A stretch of 64,000 nt of DNA from Apodemus sylvaticus (Eukaryota; Chordata; Mammalia; Rodentia; Muridae). Made by a program: the position numbers and the translations under genes. The DNA lies in the NCBI RefSeq assembly GCF_947179515.1, contig NC_067472.1, positions 162,977,261 through 163,041,260 of the forward strand, written 5' to 3'. The notes below the pieces were generated by a model. That model was not told where the DNA came from, did no database searches, and worked only from the letters and a program-made list of their open reading frames with translations. Shown piece by piece: positions 39,751-50,718 of the stretch. How positions within the stretch are numbered: position 1 is the first letter of the stretch; every line of letters begins with the position of its first letter.

Positions 39751-40884
39751 TGGTGCAGGTGTTGTTCAGCAGGTATCTCAGCTGGGTCTCACCTGCTCTC
39801 AGAAGCAGCCATGGATAGAACAGAAGCACTAGCATCATCACAGTGGGATGTACAAGACAAAACTGGCTTGCATTAGTCACCTCTAATTGTCTGATTCTGC
39901 TTCAGCTCCCTGATGAGCAATTTATCTTGTTTGAGATAAGATTAAGGTTTCAAGACATCTCCTTCATCTCCTTAGAACTGCTTCACTGGGTTCCCTGTTG
40001 ATCAAGGGAGCAGAGAAGCAGGTGCTTCAACACCATTTTAATCAGTTCTATCTTAACGGTACAGAATTTCAAAAGTCCCTGTCTGTATATCTACACTTCA
40101 ATCCAGAAAACAAAATGGTTTGTTTTACCCCCAGCTCCCACTCACGAATTAATTCTTGCCTTTTTGAAATCAATACTGTGCCAGTAACAATTTACTATGT
40201 ATGTAGGGTCTTGCTGCTCATCCTAGAATTGCCTACAAATGGACTCCTGAAGCGAGGTAGGGGCCCTTGTGTCTGGCTTCCTTTACTTCAGAGTACTTTA
40301 GGACTCAACCAAATTGCTTTGTCCATTGGTAGTTTTCCTCATTGCGTGGGCACACCACCCTTTGCTCATTCATTTGCATGCTGATTTGGATCTTTTATCT
40401 GTATGGGCTAGAAGAAGCCCTGAATAAATGGAATCCTCATTGAGTGTGTGTTTAGATATAGGCATAGTCTGCTGAGAACTGTAACAGAAATTACGCCATG
40501 GAAAACTGGCAAAGGCATTACTCCTATAGACCAGTTTCAAGAGGAATACAAAGTCTTTCCTGAGTAGTCCAAATATGAATGTTTATAAATGACTCATCAG
40601 ATGGCAAAGGCTTACAACTGTTACTTCCTTTGCAAGAATGTTAACAGCCTGAGATGCTCACCTGTAGAAACATCCTATTTAGACTAGCTACTCCCACCTT
40701 GCCACACCCTATGCTGGACCTAACAAACATAGTAAGGATCCTAATTGTGGGGAAGCAGTAGCATTAGAGAACTCTGCATGAATCAAGTTTCACTGTACAT
40801 GTCTGTGGTCCTGCTTCATTTCCTAGCTCTCCCTAGCCTGGATTTTGGGACCCAAAGGACAAGGGCAGATTATAATTTTAGATT
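39751..40884. other. Intergenic DNA, nothing recognised
   Basis: An open frame of 128 codons at 39998-40384 has no recognisable motif and I treat it as chance. Nothing else is supported. Confidence 0.45.
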
Positions 40885-41105
40885 TTCTTTTTAAAACAAT
40901 TTATTATTTTTTAATATGTGTATGTTTATGTGTTATGTATGTGGGGGGTATGCATACATATGAGTGCAAAACACTTGGAAGCCAGAAGACAGGGGTCTAT
41001 GACACTCCCTGCCCCAAGGAACAGGAATTATAATGAGTGTTGGGTCTCCATGTGGGTACTTGGGAACTGAAATTAGGTATCCTGAAAAAACAACAAATGC
41101 TCTCT
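40885..41105 (-). repeat. B2/B3-like SINE, minus orientation
   Basis: Its plus-strand order (TTTATTATTTTTTAATATG, then GGAAGCCAGAAGACAGGG, then CCATGTGGGTACTTGGGAACTG) is the reverse complement layout of a B3-type SINE. The 5' head is missing or eroded. Confidence 0.6.
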
Positions 41106-41156
41106 CTTTTTTAAATGTTTGTTTGTTTGTTTATTTACTTACTTCTTTTTTGTAAA

Positions 41157-41184
41157 GAAGGTGGGCCAATTGTGGCCCACCTTC
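41157..41184. other. Perfect 12-bp stem, 4-base loop hairpin
   Basis: GAAGGTGGGCCA, loop ATTG, TGGCCCACCTTC. The stem is GC-rich and perfect. It lies at the start of the L1-E 3' UTR remnant; no function is implied. Confidence 0.95.
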
Positions 41185-41648
41185 CTGATGCCACCTCTCT
41201 CAGTCCTTCCCTCCTTCATTTGTCCCTTTTCCTCTGAGTGGGTGCCCCATCCATCCCCTTAACATTCGTGCATCAAATCTCCCCAGGGCTAGGCACATCC
41301 TCTCCCACTGAGGCCAGACAAAGCAATTCTGTTGTTGGGGAAAGGATTCCACAAATGCCTGAGAGCTTTAGGGATAGCCTCTGCTCTAGTTGTTGGGGAA
41401 GAAATGGAAACTGAGCTGCACATCTGTGGAGAGGGTTGGGGTTGGTCCAACCTGTGTATGCTCTTTGGTTGGTGGCTCAGTTCTCTGAGTCCTCTCAACG
41501 GTCCAGGTTACATGACTCTGTTGGTCTTCCTGTGACCTTAAGAATAGGACCTTATGTTTTTATTTTGTTGAATAGTTCAAAGAGTATTGGTATTGGCTCT
41601 TCTTTGAAGGTCTGAGAGAATTCTGCACAAAACCTGTCTGGTCCTGGG

Positions 41649-41680
<32 letters not shown>

Positions 41681-42837
41681 GTTGGGAGATAATTAATGAC
41701 TGCTTCTATTTCTTTAGGGGTTATGGGACTCTTTAGATGGTTTATCTGATCCTGATTTAACTTTGGTACCTGGAATCTGTTTAGAAAATTGACCATTTCT
41801 TCCACATTTTTCAGTTTTGTTGAGTATAGGCTTTTGTAGAAGGATATGATGATTTTTTGGATTTCCTCAGTTTCTGTTGTTATATCTCCCTATTCATATC
41901 TCAATTTTTTAATTTGGACACTGTCTCTGTGCCCTCTGGTTAGTCTAGCTAAGGGTTTATTTATCTTGTTGATTTTCTCAAAGAATCAGTTCCTGGTTTT
42001 GTTGATTCTTTGTATAGTTCTTTTTGTTTCTAGTTGGTTGATTTCAGCCCTAAGTTTATTTCCTGACTTCTAGTCCTTTTTGCTTCTTTTTGTTCTAAAA
42101 CTTTCAGGTTTGCTGTTAAGCTGCTAGTGTGTGCTCTTTCCAGTTTCTTTTTGGAGGTACTAAAAGCTAGGAGCTTTCCTCTTAGGACTGTTTTCATTGT
42201 GCTTCATAAATTTGGGTATGTTGTACCTTCATTTTCATTTAATTCTAAAACGTCTTTAATTTCTTTATTTCTTTCTTGATCAAGTTAGCATTGAGTAGTG
42301 CATTGTTCAGCTTCCATACCCATGTGGGCTTTCCATTGTTTTTGTTGTTATTGAAGACAAGCCTTAGTCCCCGGTGATCTGATAGGAGGCATGGGATTAC
42401 TTCAGTTTTCTTGAGGCCTGTTTTGTGACCAATTATATGCCCAGTTTTGGAGAAGGTACCAGGAGGTGTTGAGAAAAAGGTATATTCTTTTGTTTTAGGA
42501 TGAAATGTTCTATAGATATCTATTAAATCCATTTGGTTCATAAGTTCTGTTAGTTTCACTGTGTCTCTGTCTAGTTTCTGTTTCCATGATCTGTCCATGG
42601 ATGACAGTGGTGTGCTGAAGTCTCCCACTATTATTGTGTGAGGTGCAATGTGTGTTTTGAGTATTAATAAAGTTTCTTTTATGAATGTGCATGCCCTTGC
42701 ATTTGGAGCATAGATGTTCAAAATTAAGAGTTTATCGTGGTCAATTTTTCCTTTGATGGGTATGAAGTTTTCTAACTTATCTTTTTTGATAACTTTTGGT
42801 AGAAAGCCAATTTTATTTGTTATTAGAATGGCTACTT

Positions 42838-44975
42838 CTCAATCTCATATATAAAATCAGGGACTATACAGGGCTGCCCCCTTTCTCCTTATCTTTTCAA
42901 TATAGTACTTGAAGTTCTAGCTAGAGCAATTAGACAACATAAGGAGGTCAAAGGGATACAAAATGGAAAGGAAGAAGTCAAACTGTCATTATTTGCAGAT
43001 GATATGATAGTCTACATAAGTGACCCAAAAAACTCCACTAGAGAATTCCTACAGCTGATAAACAACTTCAGCAAAGTGGCTGGTTATAAAATCAACTCAA
43101 GCAAATCAGTAGCCTTCCTATACTCAAAGTATAAGCAGGCTGAGAAAGAAATTAGGGAAATGACCCCCTTCACAATAGCCACAAACAGTATAAAGTACCT
43201 TGGGGTGACTCTTACCAAACATGTGAAAGATCTGTATGACAAGAACTTCAAGACTCTGAAGAAGGAAATGGAAGAAGACCCTCAAAAAATGGAAAACCTC
43301 CCATGCTCATGGATTGACAGGATTAATATAGTTAAAATGGCCATTTTTCCAAAAGCAATATACAAATTCAATGCAATACCCATCAAAATCCCAACTCAAT
43401 TCTTCATAGAGTTAGAAAGAGCAATTCTCAAATTCTTCTGGAATAACAAAAAACCCAGGATAGCTAAAACTATTCTCAACAACAAAAGAAATTCTGGGGG
43501 AATCAGTATCTCGGACCTCAAGCAATACTACAGAGCAATAGTGTTAAAAACTGCATGGTATTGGAACTGTGGCAGGCAGGTGGACAAATGGAACAGGATT
43601 GAAGATCCAGAAATGAACCCACACACTTATGGCCACTTGATCTTTGACAAAGGGGCTGAAAACATCCAATGGAAGAAACATAGCCTTTTCAACAAATGGT
43701 GCTGGTTCAACTGGAGGTCAGCATGCAGAAGAATTCGAATTGATCCATTCTTATCTCTTTGTACTAAGCTCAACTCCAAATGGATCAAGGACCTCCACAT
43801 AAATCCAGACACTCTGAACCTAATAGAAAAGAAACTAGGGAAGATCCTTGAGGACATCGGTACAGGGGGAAAGTTCCTGAACAGAACAGCAATAGCTTAT
43901 GCTCTAAGATCAAGAATTGACAAATGGGACCTCATGAAATTACAAAGTTTCTGTAAAGCAAAGGACACCATCAGAAGGAAAAAATCAGCAACTAACAAAT
44001 TGGGAAAAAATCTTCACCAACCCTACATCAGATAGAGAGCTAATATCCAATATATACAAAGAACTCAAGAAGTTAGACCCCAGAAAACCAAATAACCCTA
44101 TTAAAATGGGGTACAGAGTTAAACAAAGAATTCTCACCTGAAGAACTTTGGATAGCAGAGAAACATCTTAAAAAAATGCTCAACTTCATTAGTCATCAGG
44201 GAAATGCAAATCAAAACAACCCTGAGATTTCACCTTACACCAGTCAGAATGGCTAAGATTAAAAACTCAGGAGACATCAGGTGTTGGCAAGGATGTGGAG
44301 AAAGAGGAACATTCCTCCACTGCTGGTGGGGTTGCAAATTGGTACAACTACTCTGGAAATCAGTCTAGCAGTTCCTCAGAAAACTGGGCACCTCACTTCC
44401 AGAAGATCCTGCTATACCACTCCTGGGCATATACCCAGAGGATTCTCCAGCATGTAATAAGGATATATGCTCCACTATGTTCATAGCAGCCATATTTATA
44501 ACAGCCAGAAGCTGGAAAGAACCCGGGTATCCCTCAACAGAAGAATGGATGCAAAAAATGTGGTATATATACACAATGGAGTACTATTCAGTCATTAGAA
44601 ACAATGAATTCACGAAATTCTCAGGCAAATGGATGGAACGGGAGAACATCATACTAAGTGAGGTAACCCAGTCTCAAAAGATCAATCATGTTATGCACTC
44701 ACTATTAAGTGGATATTAGCCTGGAAAACTGGAATACCCAAAACATAATCCACACATCAAATGAGGTACAAGAAGAATGGAGGAGTGGCCCCTGGTTCTG
44801 CAAAGACTCAGTGTAGCAGTATAAGGCAAAACCAGAACAGGGAATTGGGAAGGGGTAGGTGGGAGAACAGGGGGAGGGAATGGGGCTTATGTGGGACCAG
44901 AAAAGGGGAAATCATTTGAAATGTAAATAAAAAATATATCGAATAAAAAAATTAGAGGAATTAAAAAAAAAAAAA
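42838..44975 (+). mobile_element. 5'-truncated L1, plus strand, inserted in L1-E
   Basis: Begins within the RT domain of ORF2 (reading KSGT-like sequence from about 42852), runs through the ORF2 end (LLSGY near 44719) and 3' UTR to an A-rich tail at about 44947-44975. L1-E sequence flanks both sides. The candidate TSD is AGAATGGCTACTTC versus ACAATGCCTAGTTC (three mismatches in 14). The tail holds a short non-A block (TTAGAGGAATT) between two A-runs. Confidence 0.88.
42852..44719 (+). pseudogene. ORF2 3' half of the inserted L1
   Basis: The RT catalytic motif FADD is present at about 42990-43001. It is followed by a 343-codon block to 44033 (LGVTLTKHVKDLYDKNFKTL, NRIEDPEMNPHTYGHLIFD), where an extra base in an A-run shifts the frame. 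Further breaks follow before the C-terminal Cys-rich part. The endonuclease and N-terminal RT are missing, so it is inactive. Confidence 0.9.
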
Positions 44976-45739
44976 CAATGCCTAGTTCAGCTTGTTTTTG
45001 AAACCATTTTTGTGGAATTTTTTTTCCAACCTTTTATTCTGAGTTAGTATCTGTCTTTGTCACTGAGGTATGTTTCTTGTATTCAGCAAAATGTTTAGTC
45101 CTGTTTATATACCCAGTCATATTTTTTTTTAATTGGGGAATTAAGGCCATTGATATTGAGAGATATTAAGAAAAAATGATTGTTGCTTCACGTTATTTTT
45201 GTTGTTAGAGGTCGAATATGTGACTATTTTCTTTATGGTTTGTTAGGAGAAGATTAATTTCTTGCTTTTGCTAGGATGTAGTTTCCTTCCATGTGTTGGA
45301 GTTTTCCATCTATTATCCTTTATAGAGCTGGATTTATGGAAAGATACTGTGGAAAGTTGTTTTTGTCCTGGAATATCTTGTTTTTCCATCTATGGTAATT
45401 GAGTTTTGGTGGGTATAGTAACCTAGGTTGGCATTTGTGTTCTTTTAGGGTCTGTATGACATCTTCTCAGGATCTTCTTGCTTTTCTAGTCTCTGTTGAG
45501 AAGTGTGGTGTAATTCTGATAGGTCTGCCTTTATATGTTACTTGGCATTTTACCTTACTTCTTTTAATATTCTTTCTTTGTTTTATGAATTTGATGTTTT
45601 GAGTATAATGTGATGGGAGGACATTTTCTGGTCCAATCTATTTGGATATCTGTGGGCTTCTTGTATGGGCATCTCTTTCTCTAGGTTAGGGAAGTTTTCT
45701 TCTATAATTTTGTTGAAGATACTTACTGGCTCTTTAATT

Positions 45740-46320
45740 TGGGAATCTTTATTTTCTTCTATACCTTAGGTTTGGTCTTCTCATTGTGTCTTGTATTTCC
45801 TGGATGTTTTGGACTAGGAGCTTTGCATTTTGCATTTTCTTTAACTATTGTGTCAATGTTTTCTATGGTATCTTCTGCACCTGAGATTCTCTCTTCCATC
45901 TCTTGTATTCTGTTGGTGATGCTTACATCTGTGCTTCCTGAACTCTTTCCTAGGTTTTCTATCTCCAGAGTTGACTCTCTTTGTGATTTCTTTATTGTTT
46001 CTATTTTCATTTTTAGATCCTGGATGGCTTTGTTCAACTTTTTTGTTTGGTTGTGTTTTTCTATATTTATTCAGGGGAATTTTTGTGTTTCCTCTTTAAG
46101 GGCCTTTTCCTTTTTACCTGAGTTTGCCTGCATTTCTTTAAAGGTGTTATATCCTTCTTAAAGTCCTCTTTTATCATCCTGAGAAGTGATTTTAAATCTG
46201 AATCTTGCTTTTCTGGTGTGTTGAGGCATTCAGAACTTGCTCTGGAGGGAGAACTTGGTTCTGATGACGCCAAGTAACCTTCATTTCTGTTTTTTAGGTT
46301 TGTACCTGCCTTTTGCCATA
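45740..46320 (-). pseudogene. L1-E ORF1 pseudogene
   Basis: Coiled-coil and linker remnants (LGKSSGSTDVSITNRIQEME, ERISGAEDTIENIDTIVKEN) and an N-terminal piece (LKSLLRMIKEDFKKDI) lie in shifted frames. The RRM and C-terminal domain follow at lower coordinates in decayed form. Confidence 0.78.
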
Positions 46321-46675
46321 TGGTTACCTCTAGTGTTAGTTGGTCTTGCTGTCTCTGATTGGAGCTTGTCCCTCTTTTGGGCCTGTGAGCCTGTAATCTC
46401 AGGTGTATCAGCACTCCTGGGGAGACCAGTTCTCTCCTGTGTGGGGTTTGGTTACGGAGGGCTATGGGACAGCCTTACCTGGGTGGTGCAGATAGAGACA
46501 GGGAAGGAATCTGTCCCCAGCTGCTCAGCTATCCATGTGCTATGTGTACTCCTACCTCCTACCCCATCCTGCTTTGGGCAGTTATTGAAGAGAAAGTGGT
46601 GATCTCACTCCTGGGAGACCAGGTCTCTCCTATCAGGAGTTGTGTGCAGAGGGCTGTAGGACAGCCTTAGCTTCA

Positions 46676-47215
46676 TGTTGCTGGTTCAACTGGAGGTCAG
46701 CATGTAGAAGAATGGAAATCGAAACATTTTTATCTTCTTGTATAAAGCTCAAGTTCAAGTGGATCAAGCATATCCACATAAAATAATAATAATAATAATA
46801 ATAAACAACTAATAGGGAAAGTGGGGGAAGCCTCAAACACATGGACACAGGGGAAAAGTTCCTGAATAGAACAGCAATAGCTCATGCTTTATGATCAAGA
46901 ATTGACAAATGGTAACTCATAAAATTGTAAAGGTTCTGTAAGGTAAGTGGAATTGTTTTTGTCAGTGATGGCTTCTTGGGGTGGAAGAGAGAGTCACTAA
47001 TCGTTGGGTATGTGTAGATTGCCCAAGCAGTAGATAGCATGAAGATATGGGCAGCAGTAATTGGATTCAGGGGGTCTTTGATGACATAAAACAACATGAA
47101 GTTAAGAAGGAGACTGAGTAAGAAGCACTAGGAGAATTTTGAAAAGGTAGTGATGAGTGGATATGATCAAAATATATAAACATAGAAGATATTAAAAAAT
47201 AAATAAAAGTATCAT
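46676..47215 (+). mobile_element. L1 fragment, plus strand
   Basis: TGCTGGTTCAACTGGAGGTC to AATTGACAAATGG matches sense L1 ORF2 (about 46678-46945), with an (AAT)n insertion at about 46783-46803. The sequence to 47215 resembles an older L1 3' end (GGATATGATCAAAATATAT and an A-rich close). The second half is less certain. Confidence 0.6.
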
Positions 47216-47589
47216 TTTAAAATGAACTAGATTACCCAAATAGCATAGTTTGCACTTCAAAGGTTAGGATCATTGCATGGGAAGCCTCGTGTATGAGCTC
47301 TCTTCAGTGCCCACTCTTTCCATTATGCTTTAGAAAGGTAAAAGTTTGCCAGAACCACACTGCCCATTCAAGTGAACATCAGAACCACCTGTGTTCTTCC
47401 TAAATAAAATGGAGCCACCTAGGAACTACTCCAAGCTACTCATTTTGTAGATGGTACTGACACCCATGCATTTAAATGTCCTAAGTGCCTCTGATGCATG
47501 ACCAAGTCTGATGTATTATATCCTAAGGCAATGCAGTTGATAAAGTAGAGTATACTTTATCTAGGCAACTTAGTGAGATCATGCTTTAA

Positions 47590-47700
47590 AACAAACAAAC
47601 AAACAAACAAACTCAAAAGCAATAGAAATGACTGGTGTAGTGGTAATGCTTACCCAGCATACATAAGGTCCTGGGTTCCATCCCCAGGACCTTAAGAAAT
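47590..47700 (+). repeat. (CAAA)n and a degenerate ID-like SINE
   Basis: A (CAAA)n run at about 47590-47612 is followed by GTGTAGTGGTAATGCTTACC and GGTCCTGGGTTCCATCCCC. These match the A-box and B-box layout of a BC1/ID-type tRNA-derived SINE. Diverged. Confidence 0.55.
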
Positions 47701-49225
47701 GAAGATCCTATGTAAACCAAGTTCAGCACTGTTATGGTTCTGACCCATTTATTGCACTGGTTGTTTGAGGGAGAAATGAACTCATTTATGCTCTCCTTTC
47801 TCACACTTGAGGCACAAGGTCTGTGAGAAACAAATCATTTGGAACTGCAGATTTACCATCTGCTTCTCAAGGCCTCAGGCTGTGCCTGGTCATAGCTAAT
47901 CCTCTCTCCATGGTCCACCATCTGGACCTCTGGGCACTATGCTTACCAGCCAACTGTTCTATGGGTTCCTGAACAGGGTCCTGATGGAAAAATCCCAACA
48001 TCTGTTCCTTCTCTAATAATTCACACAAAATAAATATCCTCAGTGTCAGGAAGTATCCTCATTACTATGATTCTACCAACTACCCTGGTCTCAGACATTT
48101 TATGGTCTGTTTTCTCCACTGACCACTCATCTGATTTTACAGCAGCTTCTCCTTCTATACTCAGCTCCTAGTTGATGCTCTAGCTTTCTGTTTGTGGTTC
48201 TCCATGTTGCCCAGACACCCTTTCCCTGCTCTGAGGATGGGAAGCCTCAGCTCTAAGTGCCTTCCTGCAGCTTCTTCACATTTCTGGCATTCTACACACC
48301 ACTCCACTTTCAACATACATTTGCTGGTGGTAGCAGTGAGCCGTTGACCATGAAATTTATAAAGCAGTTGGTTAGAAGCCCTTAAACCAATCTGTCTGTT
48401 TAAAACTGGAGGCTGCCTTTGGCAGCAACATTCTTAAGCATCTTGCTTGGCTGATATTTTTAATTAACACAGCTAAATGCCTTGTGATATTAGTCCAGGC
48501 CAGCCAGACAGAATTAACAGAGACAAAGCAGGGACACTGACAAGGTTGAAGACAAGTATGGAAGAGTCTGGTCTTAATCTTATTGCCAGGTTAAATGGAG
48601 TTGCCTTAAATCCTTTACCGAGATCAAACTCTGAAACAGAAAGTTTTTAATTTTCAATAGTATGATGCTCTAGGAAATATGTAGAAATGAGGATTTTGAA
48701 GCCAAAGATTAACCATTATATATTGCAAACACATGTTGATAAAATATACTAATATCATCTAGCTTGATGTCCAATAACAGAATTTTAAATGATAAAGCAT
48801 CACTGATGTGTGAACTCAGTTCTTCAACCCTCTTTGGAGGTAAATACTATTGCTGTTTTTGGAGACGGAAACTGATATTCAGGGACTTGAAGTGATCTTT
48901 TAGGGACTAAAGTTAGATTAAGATATTGTGAGTGTACCCTGTGCACTGAAGCTGTCAAGATTTTACTCAGCTCGTGTCATGCATTCAAGTTAAGCAACTA
49001 GTCATAACTGATGAATCAAGTGATTACTTGGAACGTACTTCCTCAGAAAGGAAAAGAGGACAACATTCAATATGGTATATATGCCCTGTCCTACTGAGAC
49101 CATGTGTCAGGGACATTTCATCTGCTGCAGTTGACCAGCAGAGAACACCACTCTTTGTGTTTCCTCTGGATGTTGACAATCTCCAGGGTTTGGCCCAATG
49201 GTTTGAGGGGTTTGATTTTAAGTAA
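47701..49225. other. Intergenic DNA, nothing recognised
   Basis: No supported gene or repeat family. Confidence 0.45.
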
Positions 49226-49431
49226 TAAAACTGAGGGGAAAGCGATGCGGCAAGAAATAAGAGGGGGCTGAAGGTCAGGAGAGACAAGGGAAAAGAAGCA
49301 AAGAAAACTAGAGGAGGAAAATGGAGAGGAGAGGAGGGGTGACAAGAAGAGAAGAGAGAAGATGGCTGAAGAGGAGAGGTGATGGGAGAGAGAGTACTCT
49401 ATATCCAGAATGGAGAACTCCTTGTCCCAGG
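49226..49431. repeat. Purine-rich flank next to the provirus
   Basis: A long GA/AG-rich plus-strand stretch (about 49240-49400) directly beside the 3' LTR. Low-complexity, non-coding. The left proviral boundary is at 49432. Confidence 0.7.
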
Positions 49432-49821
49432 TGTTGGTTTCTGCATTGGTTTCTGAGCTCTCTCGAATGTCCTGTCTGCTCTCTGCGTTGTGGCTGCAGC
49501 TGCTCACCGTGCCCACACGTGCGCACCACAGGCACTGTACCATGGACACGGTGGAACCGTGAGCCGCAATGAGACACGCTAGACCAGATAGTTCCACGTG
49601 GGGGCTTTATTTAAGATAGGGAAGGGGTAGCGGGCAGGAAGGAAGGGGAGAAGAGAAAGAGAGAGAGGAAAGGAGCGCTGCCTGGTTATATACCGGGGGT
49701 GACATAGTTACAGGTAAAGGTGGGCTATGGAACTCTGGGTAAATGGCAGCTGTTGCCTTGGCAACAGACCTATACATTGCTTGTATGGCGTCACAAGCTT
49801 TGCAGGCCTCAGGTACCTACA
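49432..49821 (-). mobile_element. 3' LTR of the class I endogenous provirus
   Basis: Read on the minus strand it starts TGTAGGTACC and ends CCAACA, giving near-matching TG...CA ends. A TATA box (TATATAA, 49692-49686) lies about 80 bases upstream of AATAAA (49611-49606), a normal U3-R layout, with U5 running to 49432. It is homologous to the partial LTR at 63909-64000. The U3 start could instead be at 49829 (TGCAGG, right after an A-rich purine run). Confidence 0.85.
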
Positions 49822-49909
49822 TTCCTGCATTTCTTTTATTAAAGAAGAAAAAGAAAAAGAAAAAGGAGGGGGGACCCGATGATGAAAAGGAGTGAGGGCA
49901 CCATGTCTC

Positions 49910-50464
49910 TTAAACTACTTCCTGCTGTCTAGGGGCGTTGTCAATTTTGGGGTATAGATGACTTTCATCATCGGGGACCACCTGGTGCATGTTGGCATCA
50001 GCTCCATCTGGGGACAGGGGCTCTTCCGTGGGCAGTGGCTGGTAATTCTGTAACAGAAGCTGATTAATAGTTTGGTTAGAAATTTTTTGCATTTGTCGTT
50101 GGAGGAATGTAGAAACAAGATTAATTAGGCAGGGAGCAAACAATAACACCAGGAAGATGACTAGAAAAGGCGTTATAAGAGGGAGTATCCATTTCCATAT
50201 GGGGTTTTCGAAAATGTCACAGCTGGAGGTCTCACGAACTCGGAAGTTCTTTATGTCTGTCTGAAGTTCCTGGATTTTGTTTCTCACTACCCCGGATTGG
50301 TTGACATAGAAACAGCATTCTTCTTGGAGGAATAGGCAAAGACCACCTTCCTTAGATGTTAAAACATCTAGGCCCCGTCAGTTCTGAAGCATCACGGCTG
50401 CCAAAGAATCTATCTGCTTCTGGATAGTAAGCACATTTTCAGTCATTCCCTGAAGGTCACTTTT
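49910..50464 (-). pseudogene. env: Env C-terminal part: TM subunit (after the L1 insertion)
   Basis: About 185 codons encode most of the TM subunit: ectodomain heptad region, the conserved gammaretroviral segment ending in C-X6-CC (50338-50312), one long membrane-spanning helix (within WILPLITPFLVIFLVLLF) and a cytoplasmic tail of about 70 residues. C-X6-CC in TM pairs with CWLC in SU and points to a disulfide-linked SU-TM of gammaretroviral type. A TGA at 50380-50378 interrupts the conserved segment. The N-terminal part of env lies beyond L1-F. Confidence 0.9.
50451..50464. repeat. Left target-site duplication of L1-F
   Basis: TGAAGGTCACTTTT, matching TGAAAGTCACTTTT at 56868-56881 with one mismatch. 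Confidence 0.92.
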
Positions 50465-50718
50465 TTTTAAATTTTTTTATTCGATATGATTTATTTACAT
50501 TTCAAATGATTTCCCCTTTTCTAGCCCCCCCACTCCCCGAAAGTCCCGTAAGCCCCCTTCTCTTCCCCTGTCCTCCTACCCACCCCTTCCCACTTCCCTG
50601 TTCTGGTTTTGCCGAATACTGTTTCACTGAGTCTTTCCAGAACCAGTGGCCACTCCTCCTTTCTTCTTGTACCTCATTTGATGTGTGGATTATGTTTTGG
50701 GTATTCCAGTTTTCTAGG

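Larger units (their letters stand above)
41546..45400 (-). pseudogene. L1-E ORF2 pseudogene, interrupted
   Basis: Endonuclease remnants (158-codon block at 42721-42245: MNIYAPNARACTFIKETLLI) and RT-linker remnants (near 41805-41560) are readable. The endonuclease N-terminal part continues beyond the inserted L1 at 44985-45200. There are many stops. Confidence 0.82.
41165..46675 (-). mobile_element. L1-E: old L1, minus strand, split by a younger L1
   Basis: 41165 to about 41530 resembles an older L1 3' UTR. From about 41546 ORF2 sequence continues to 42837, resumes at about 44976 after the inserted L1, and passes into ORF1 (about 45740-46320) and a short 5' UTR. Part of the ORF2 3' end is missing near 41540. 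A T-run of about 29 bases lies at 41651-41679. It is strongly decayed. Confidence 0.8.

Noticed and set aside
39998..40384. 128-codon open frame as a small host gene
   Set aside because: No motif, no homology that I recognise, and no splice or promoter context in an AT-rich intergenic stretch.
47590..47700. A tRNA gene near the ID-like element
   Set aside because: A-box and B-box resemblance is from a SINE; no complete cloverleaf can be drawn.
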